Shown here: piece after piece, positions 57,022 to 64,000 of the stretch | Layout: each line of letters opens with the position of its first letter | How positions within the stretch are numbered: the stretch's first letter is position 1 | Assembly: GCF_000247695.1 (NCBI RefSeq) | Contig: NW_004624849.1 | Location: 1,658,698-1,722,697 of the forward strand | Direction of reading: 5' to 3' | Origin: Heterocephalus glaber | Taxonomy: Eukaryota > Chordata > Mammalia > Rodentia > Bathyergidae | DNA length: 64,000 nucleotides | Notes under the pieces: model-generated | What the model was told of the DNA's origin: nothing | The model's database searches: none | The model's input: the letters and a program-made list of their open reading frames with translations, nothing else | Translations under genes and position numbers: made by a program

Positions 57022-57606
57022 CTTTTTTTTTTTTTCTAAAATAAATGTCTGCATTTATTTTAGGGACAACTAGTCAGCAAGTGTTGAGAAGTAAAACTGG
57101 TGGGATAGTACTGTGGGAGAAGACTATCCTCTTAACTTTGTCTCCTTTTTTCTGAACCTGGATTATAAAATGTATCAAATAAAATGCCAGACTAAACACT
57201 GAAGGGGGGGGCCCTACTTTTAAAATACGTGAGGTGAGGGAAGCAAATCCATGCCAAGTTAAGACTTCAAAGTAGTGTGATCTGCATTCTTGTCCACCTA
57301 CACACTGTCCCAAACATCCTGCCATTAATTAGCTAAATGGCCCATCTCGTAAACAATTACTAAATGCTGAGGGGGCTGGAAAAGAGCTAGGGTCACAAAC
57401 CAGTCAGTCCACTCCTTAGGATCTGAAGAAGGTGAACTTTTATCTTGTACAGGATGGGGAAAAGAAATCGCCTCAGTGTAACATTGTCTTTCCTGTTGTT
57501 GCAGACACAGTTGCATTAGCAGGCTAGAAAAGCGATCCCGTTCCAGCGGCAGGCACTTGTGAATGGGGAAAGGGGGCCAATCTTGTGGCTGTGGCGTCGG
57601 ATAGCC
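57022..57606 (-). pseudogene. Processed retrocopy of an unidentified gene, 5'-truncated
   Basis: Read on the minus strand, an uninterrupted frame runs from the 5' boundary (near 57606) for about 92 codons to a TAA near 57331. It begins [20 protein letters not shown] and includes CLQQQERQCYTEAISF and DPKEWTDWFVTLALF. A 3'-UTR-like stretch follows, with AATAAA at 57054-57059 and an A tail at 57023-57035. Exact 10-bp duplications (GAAGATACTA on plus, 57012-57021 and 57607-57616) flank the segment. Tail plus target duplications are the hallmark of L1-mediated retroposition. There is no promoter and it sits antisense to nothing, within TEX2 intron 1 on the same strand. I cannot name the parent gene, and the short frame may be shifted relative to it. 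Confidence 0.75.
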
Positions 57607-57637
57607 GAAGATACTATTTTTTAAGAATCATGTTTGA

Positions 57638-57734
57638 GGGGCCGGGGATTTAACTCAGTGGTTCCAGCGCCTGCCTCACAAGTGCAAGGTCCTGAGTTCG
57701 ATTCCCGGTGCAAAAAAAAAGAAAAAAGAAAAGA
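57638..57734 (+). mobile_element. ID-like SINE, young type
   Basis: GGGGCCGGGGATTTAACTCA, GAGTTCGATTCCCGGTGC. AAGAATCATGTTTGAG flanks both ends exactly. Confidence 0.96.
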
Positions 57735-58691
57735 ATCATGTTTGAGATATATGAGTGTGTAAGTATACGGGGGTGGGGGGTGGGGTACACAGACAGAAAG
57801 TAGTAGGAGAGAAAAAGGAAGTGACAGGAAGGGGGTGAGAGAAATCGTGGTGGAAGGCTTCCTAGAAGCCACATGCAAACTGGCCCTTGCAGATGTGAGA
57901 GAAACTCTCCAGCAGAGACAGAGTGAGAGTACATTCTAAGTGGTAGAGAAAAGGGAAGAAGGCAAGAAACCAAAGCCACATGGAAGACCTTGCCAGGTCA
58001 GGAGCTACTACATACCTGGAAGAGACAGTCCTGAGCTGGCCAGTTGGTCACCTTGTGATTCCTTCTGAGAAGACCTACGATACTTGCCTATGGGCCCTGA
58101 GAGGGAATAGTCCCTTTTCAACTCCACTGCTGCTGTGAATTGTGGCAAGAAAGGACTTAAGCTAAGGACACCTCAGTGACAAGGTGACCAGGCCCAAAAG
58201 CTCCACCCAAGTGTGAGATTCTGACAACTGTTCAGTTAGTAGCAGAGTCAGCCACCAAAAAGACATTCAGTGAGGCCATGAGGCAGCACAGGTAGGAGCT
58301 CCGTGGAGGATCCAGACCCTTAGATGACTATGAGGGGCTCCTTCTCTTCACCCTCCTGTGCTGTACATGGAGGGGAACCTCTTCCATTGTCTTCAAGGAA
58401 TTTTCCAGAGGGCTCTAAATTCTATCAGAACAGGGCATATTTAAGAGTCCTATTTTTCCATTTTGCACCAGAGAAATTCTTGGCAACTATAAAAATCAAG
58501 CAAAGAAAACCAGGGTGCTAAGGCAATTAAGTAAAAATATTTTTCAAATAATATTCAAACAACTCATCTCACATTAACAAATACTTCTAGGCCTCCCAGA
58601 TTTCTTTTGTTTGGCACAGCTGCAGAAACATCCCTTACATGTTCTGGTCATAGTAAGTACAGTTGCTGAGTCTACTAAGAATGAGATGCCT

Positions 58692-58776
58692 GGGCCGGGG
58701 ATTTAGCTCAGTGGTTCCGGTGCCTGCCTCACAAGCGCAAGGTCCTGAGTTTGATCCCCGGTACAAAAAAAAAAAA
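58692..58776 (+). mobile_element. ID-like SINE, young type, inserted in the mariner relic
   Basis: GGGCCGGGGATTTAGCTCAG, GAGTTTGATCCCCGGTAC. AAGAATGAGATGC flanks both ends. Confidence 0.96.
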
Positions 58777-58779
58777 GAA

Positions 58780-58922
58780 TGAGATGCACATAACTGGCAC
58801 TTGTCCTCAGTTGCATTTTGACTTTGGAGAAGAGCCAGAAGTTGCATGGTGCCAGATTCAGTGAATAAGGTAGATAAGGACGTACCAAAATGTTTTTGAC
58901 AGATATTGCTGTAAACATTTAA
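58780..58922 (-). mobile_element. Mariner-type transposase relic
   Basis: The minus strand encodes RPYLPYSLNLAPCNFWLFSK, a decayed form of the mariner transposase block PYSPDLAPxDFxLF. The catalytic third Asp of the DDD triad is Asn here, so it is dead. The piece is short, and an ID-like SINE (58692-58776) is inserted just downstream, flanked by AAGAATGAGATGC on both sides. The termini are not recognisable. Confidence 0.75.
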
Positions 58923-59862
58923 TCAATGAGATGTGGTCTAAAAATAAGGTGAATGTTTAAATTTAAAATTTCATTTTAATGAAAGACACAATGCCATTAA
59001 TTCTGCCCCAAATATTCCCCTTCACTCCTAATACATTTATTTCACTATTCCTGGCAACGTGTCTTTTAATGTAGTTTTAAAAAATTAATCATTCATTGTA
59101 TTTTTTGACCACTCCTTCTATGAAGCTGCCTTCTAGTCATGAGTCACTCCCAAGGCCAGTGGTCTCCACCAGCTGGGGAGGGTATGGTGGGTAAAGCCAT
59201 GTGGGTAAAGCCAGTTGTTACAGACCCCAACCAGGAGGTGGCTGCAGTATGTAGACCTGGTCTGTCATTCAGCCACACCCATGCTGTTTCCAGAAAATTC
59301 TTGAATTAGCTCACTGACTTCCTATTAGATTCCCCACTCATATGGTTCTTGACTGTGTCTGTCTTTCAGACCTCCAGTTTCGTGTCTTCCTCTTTTCTCC
59401 ATCTCAACAGATGGCCTTGACAGTTAATTCACTGGGAAGGTGGTAGGAGTTGCTATCTTGTGTCTATACCCAACTGTATATACTCATCACTATTCCTTCC
59501 TGTTAGAAACTTTCCCATCCATCCCTATCTACTCCCCACCCAGGTCCCATGAGACATAATTCTAAACCAAATGGACCCACGCCAGGTCCCCTTGTTCCTG
59601 CCCATCCCAACCCTGACCCATACTAATTCAGTCCCATCCATCATGGTACTGCTGCTCCTTCAGCTACCAAGACCACTGATCCAAAGAGTCATCTATAACA
59701 CACTCTTCCTTATCCTCCAAATCTCTTTAGTGTAGATGATGGCAAAAACAAAAACAAAAAGAAGAAGACAATTCCAGATAGAAAACCAAAGCCCAGTGGG
59801 TAAGCCCAAATACTTCTCTTCTGTCTGGTCAATGAACTTTCGGAATCTGAACTCCATTTCTT

Positions 59863-59959
59863 TCTTTCTTTTTTTTTTTTTTTTTGGTATGGGGATTGAA
59901 CTTGGGTCCTTGCACTTGTGCAGCAGGCAGTGAAACCACTGAGCTAAATCCCCAGCCCT
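59863..59959 (-). mobile_element. ID-like SINE, young type
   Basis: About 20-base T tail, GGTATGGGGATTGAACTTGG to GCTAAATCCCCAGCCC. TGAACTCCATTTCT flanks both ends. Confidence 0.96.
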
Positions 59960-60181
59960 TGAACTCCATTTCTAATCTGGCTCAAGGACATTAGTCTACT
60001 TTGAGTCATATTTGAAATTTTCTCATTCAACAGAAGCAAGACCCTGGAAAAGGATGGAGGATCTGTGCCTGCTGTTCCCAGACACACAGGAGTCTACAAC
60101 ACGCAGTAATGTAGTCACAAAATGGCTGGTCATGGGAAGTGTCCTGGGAATAATGGAAGATCTAAACTCAGCATGAGAGCT

Positions 60182-60300
60182 AGATGTGTGGCACAAGCCT
60201 GAGGCAGGAGGATTGCCATGAGTTCAAGGCCAGCCTGGACTACACAGTGAATTCAATGCCAGCCTAAACTACAGTGAGGCCCTGTCTCAATGAATGACTG
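60182..60300 (+). mobile_element. B1-type SINE, left part deleted
   Basis: ATGTGTGGCACAAGCCTGAG, two GCCAGCCT units, GAGGCCCTGTCTCAAT. Confidence 0.85.
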
Positions 60301-60792
60301 ACTGAATAAACAAACTCAGCCATGAGAGACCATTTGAAATGATTTCTAAACATCACCATGGACACCAGCATTGGGAAGAACATGGAAAAACTTCAGACTT
60401 GTCCAGAGAAGGGAGTAGAGCAGATGGATAGCTTCTAATTGAAATGCATGGGAGCTTGGTGGTCACTTCTCGGGGAGGCGAAGTAGGTTACAAGGTCAGG
60501 GGGAAAGGCAAGCTATCTATTTCCAAAATGATCCCCAAAAATCTCTTGAGTCTCCCACAAAGGACTGTACAGGTGCTTCAAGCAACCCCATGAAGTCACT
60601 GTTGTCTCCATTAAGTTTGAGGAAATAGGCTGACTAGAGGATAGAAGCAAAAGAAACTGAAGACAAGCTGGCCACTCACACCATTCTGGCCCTAAGAAGA
60701 TTAACAAATCTCTCATGTGGAAGGAGTGTTCTCTGGGGTTCCTGCTTGCCTGACCATTTGCTCTACTTTGGTTTAATATTATGCTTCTGTTG

Positions 60793-60881
60793 GGCCAGGG
60801 ATTTAGCTCAGTGGTTTCGCTGCCTGCTGTGCAAGCGCAAGGACGTGAGTTCAATCCCCGGTACCAAAAGAAAAAAAAAAT
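60793..60881 (+). mobile_element. ID-like SINE, young type
   Basis: GGGCCAGGGATTTAGCTCAG, TTCAATCCCCGGTACC. ATTATGCTTCTGT flanks both ends. Confidence 0.96.
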
Positions 60882-61009
60882 TATTATGCTTCTGTAACTT
60901 TAAGACATATTAATTGATGTGGTTGTTTCGAGGATTTAGGTAGGTTAAGTAATTTCTGAAGTCAGGTAAAAAAATGAATGGGCAACACTACTACACAGAA
61001 AACCTGGTT

Positions 61010-61215
61010 AAGAACTCAAACTCTGAAATTAAATAAGCCAGGCTTCAAATCTCAGCTCCACTGCTTATCAGTGTTTGACCCTGGATGAATTCCTACCAAA
61101 AGCCTTTTTTTTTCCTATATAAAATGGAGATAATAGTGCCTTCCCCACAGGGGCTACTGGGAGAGCTAAGAAGTAACACTTAACAGATGTAAACCATTAT
61201 TATTATTGGCATTCA
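61010..61215 (+). repeat. MIR element
   Basis: GCTTCAAATCTCAGCTCCAC, ATAAAATGGAGATAATAGTG and GGGAGAGCTAAGAAGTAAC match MIR layout. Confidence 0.65.
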
Positions 61216-61548
61216 CAGCAGGCCTGAGCACTCATGGGCATGTTATCAAGGATCAAACAGCCTGTCCCCAGCCTGCCTTAATCACCAAAATTAGAGGCGA
61301 CCGTCAAGAATGACAGACAGGGACAATGTAGAAATATGGGAAAGCCTGTATGTTGTAACACACAGTGAAAAAGCAGAACTTGGGATGATGTGTGTGCATA
61401 AAACACAACTAGTAAAAGGAACATATAATCAACAGAATCCTGGAAGCCTACAAAGACTAAGTAGCAATGGTGTTTCATGTAAAAGAGTTATCTTTGCTTT
61501 AAGTGCAAAGCTGGCTGAAAGGATCATTTTTTAAATGAGAGCACTGGC

Positions 61549-61690
61549 TAGGCATGGTGGTGCATGTCTGTAATCCCAGCAGTTGGGGGGCTGAAAGTAT
61601 CACCTCGAGTTTGAGGCCAGCCAGGGCTAATGTAGTGAGTTCAAGGCCAGCCTGGACTACATAGTGAGACCCTGATTCAAAAAGAACAAC
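61549..61690 (+). mobile_element. B1-type SINE
   Basis: GGCTAGGCATGGTGGTGCAT, two GCCAGCC units, GAGACCCTGATTCAAAA. Confidence 0.92.
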
Positions 61691-61701
61691 AAAAGGGACC
61701 A

Positions 61702-61790
61702 ATGAGTGGTTTTGCCGCCTGCTGCGCAAGCGCAAGGACCCGAGTTTGATCCTCAGTATGAAAAAAAAAAAAAAGAAAAAAGAAAAAAAA
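61702..61790 (+). mobile_element. ID-like SINE, 5'-truncated
   Basis: It starts at GAGTGGTTTTGCCGCCTGCT, then GAGTTTGATCCTCAGTATG and an A-rich tail. The A box is lost. AAAAGGGACCAATG/AAAAGGGAGCAATGG flanks. Confidence 0.92.
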
Positions 61791-64000
61791 AGGGAGCAAT
61801 GGACGAGACCTGTAGTTAGACCACACTATCCCCTCCCCATCTATCCCCATCTCCATACTGGCCACATGTTTTGCAAGATTCTAACAATGTTTAAGAGTAA
61901 CTGATTCATTCAGTTTATTACTTTTTCCATTTCAATACCAATCCAAATTTTAATCAGCAATCCATATTTATAAAGGGTTCACAGTATTATGTAATCAAAC
62001 CATTACCACAGGTGTGATGATAAGTAAATACCATTAAGCAAGAACTAAACAGTTACTTAATTTTGATAGTCAAGGGCACTCACAGTCAAGGTCAACCTCA
62101 TTGTAAAGGTAGTGAGCACATTCAGGCAGGGGTGGGGGGGAGTGAGCTCTGTTACCAGCTGTAGTAATAATGTCTAGAGTTAGACCAATTCTGTCTCAGA
62201 AATCCATATTATATCCACAGCCAATCAGAACTTAGAATCAGTATGAACCCATACTGAGCTATAATTCCAAACAAAAGCAAGGAAAAATCTGAAGGTTTGT
62301 GTAACTTTTGTGTTCATATCTTGAGTATATGCATAGTTTCCAGAAGGCCTTTAGAAAGGCTGAAAATGCCCACCTGGCTCCCATGGGCTCCTTTGCAGAT
62401 ACCAAGTTGGAGCCACAAGCCTAGGTCGGCTCTACCTAGCCAACTGCAGACAGGACAACTGGTTATCCTAATTGTTACATTCTTTATCACAGTTCTGAAA
62501 GGGCAAGTGCATTTTAGGATTGAATGAAGGAGAAATGTACCAGAAAATCCTATGAAACATATTCAACTCAGACAATCCAGTCATCCTTCTCCATCTCTGG
62601 GCTTGTCAAGATTGAGGAATGGGGATTGGAAAACATAATTTGAAAAAAATCCCTCAGTAATCACAAACCTATGTGTGTATAAACACATACATATACACTC
62701 ATGTACACACAATGCCCACCATGGAATTGAGACTCATAGTCTAAATCAACACAGATTATCAGAAGCATATTATACTACTTAAATATGCAAATCCAGAAAG
62801 AGGCAACAAGATCTGTACAGTACCACCTATTCCTGGGCACCAGTAACTAGTAAATACAGTCTATTCCTACATTACAAAGCACAATTTCTGAAACAATTAT
62901 GTCATAACATGCTATTGCTCTGTAAGGCATATCTCCATCAAGGTCAGTAAGTCAACTCTTTGGACATTTTAAATGAGTAATCAGGTGGGCAGTTGATATC
63001 ATTGGTGCAGGCACAATGAGACTATATTCTAGTCTTGTCACACTGGTCTACACTATTTGGCTTTTAAGTCTGGCCTCATCTTCTGAGTCCTGGTCTCAGC
63101 CCCCTAACTCAGACTCTGGGGTCAGAGTGGACGCAGCCAGGCCTTCAGGATATCCATTCCTGAAGGTCTGCTTCACTGCTGTCATAAAGGTCAACTGCGG
63201 GGCAGAAGGCAAAAATGAAGGATATGGAAGAAAGGTAAGTGGAATAAAAAAAAATGGATGCATAAGGGGACAAGAGAAAAACTGCTTCTTGGCAGATCAG
63301 GGAAATAAGCACCAGGAGTATTTCATAACCAGAAATATGAGTACACAGCATGGAACCAAACTGTCTGATCTAATTCTAGAGGTGCTATAAACCTGATGGC
63401 TGTATTGGGGCTCCATCTGATATTTCAAAGAAATGAACGCTGTAAAACTGTTATCTTGTTGTTTTTCTGTTCACAGGTTCAATAATCGCCTAACAGCAGT
63501 GTCCTGCCCTTTCCAGATGATTAGTGCTGAGTTTATTGGTCTATTTCCTTCCAGCTTATGCAGGTCCTCAGAGAATGCTGTCTGCCAAAACAGGCACAGA
63601 GCTTTCTGGCTGTCCATGTACAATCAGGAGCCCATTAAATACCTCTCAGATAACTCAACACCCAAAATTGTCCTCCATGGTACAACTAGCAGCTGAGGCT
63701 AACTGCAAACAGGGGCAGCATCCCTGGGTCTGGATTTCCTCAACTGTGGGCCCCAATGGTAAAACCCCACCCCAAAGACTATGGAGAGAAAGAATATATG
63801 GGACAGCATTTCACAAATTGTAAAGTACAAGCAGTGACACTGTGCAGGAATGTTATGGCCCACCACACTACACTCTCCCCTTGGATCTATCTCTATGATG
63901 AGTCGAATGCACTGAGAAAGATCATCATTTGTTCACAACAGGCCCTATCAATTTGGTATTCTACTTGAATAAAGATGTTAAAAGGTTATTCTTTCCTTGA

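Larger units (their letters stand above)
43544..64000 (-). other. TEX2: TEX2 intron 1, partial (more than 20 kb)
   Basis: This is sequence 5' of the first coding exon. A conventional acceptor sits at 43544-43545. I see no CpG island, promoter or upstream exon here, so exon 1 is assumed to be beyond 64000. It contains SINEs, an MLT1-type LTR, an L1 fragment, a retrocopy and a mariner relic. The stretches 43550-44065, 44520-45085, 45190-46475, 46640-47930, 48030-48530, 50260-51230 (L1), 52350-53440, 53530-54410, 56590-57020, 57740-58690, 58930-59860, 60300-60790 and 61790-64000 hold no gene I can support. Confidence 0.8.

Noticed and set aside
57074..57325. 83-codon frame downstream in the retrocopy
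   Set aside because: It lies after the stop of the upstream frame and close to the AATAAA, so it is more likely 3' UTR than coding.
5822..61790. Possible tRNA genes from A-box and B-box matches
   Set aside because: Every case is an ID-like SINE with an A tail and no acceptor-stem pairing, so they are retroposons and not tRNA genes.
63016..63390. Plus-strand frame starting with a signal-peptide-like segment (YSSLVTLVYTIWLLSLASSS)
   Set aside because: There is no homology I recognise, no promoter or splice context, and composition is ordinary intron. Chance is the best explanation.

Overview
This window is rodent nuclear DNA carrying one gene, TEX2, split over many introns on the minus strand. 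The organism call rests on the repeats. There are about 60 copies of a tRNA-derived, ID-like SINE and about 35 copies of a 7SL-derived B1-type SINE with the internal duplication typical of rodent B1. Older mammalian repeats (MIR, L2, MaLR LTRs, Tigger-like and mariner relics) lie underneath. The young ID-like family is not the mouse/rat, guinea-pig or squirrel type as I remember them. A castorimorph such as beaver is my best guess, at low confidence.

Layout, in gene order from high to low coordinates. Intron 1 fills 43544-64000 and the promoter and exon 1 are off the right edge. The large first coding exon (exon 2) is 41878-43543, with the start codon at 43516-43518. Exon 3 is 29689-29889, exon 4 27786-28122, exon 5 23739-23986, exon 6 18087-18233, exon 7 12508-12607 and exon 8 3199-3331. 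The remaining exons, about 190 residues including most of the rest of the SMP domain, lie off the left edge. All acceptors are AG, all other donors are GT, and the splice phases match from exon to exon. These exons encode about 935 residues: an acidic, Ser-rich N-terminal region, a two-helix membrane hairpin, a PH-like region and the start of an SMP lipid-transfer domain.

Two bases in exon 2 would break the gene as written. A TAG replaces the expected Gln codon at residue 155, and the exon 2 donor reads GG instead of GT. Everything else is well conserved, so sequencing or assembly error is a strong alternative to real gene loss.

The introns are mostly SINE-rich. Notable items are a short retrocopy with a poly(A) tail and exact 10-bp target duplications (57022-57606, parent not identified), a mariner transposase relic (58780-58922), two about 93% identical copies of a short retroposon near 49.5 and 50.1 kb (one inside an old L1), several nested SINE insertions, and an assembly gap at 30718-31237. 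I see no second protein-coding gene, no RNA gene beyond SINE copies, and no CRISPR or operon-like structure.
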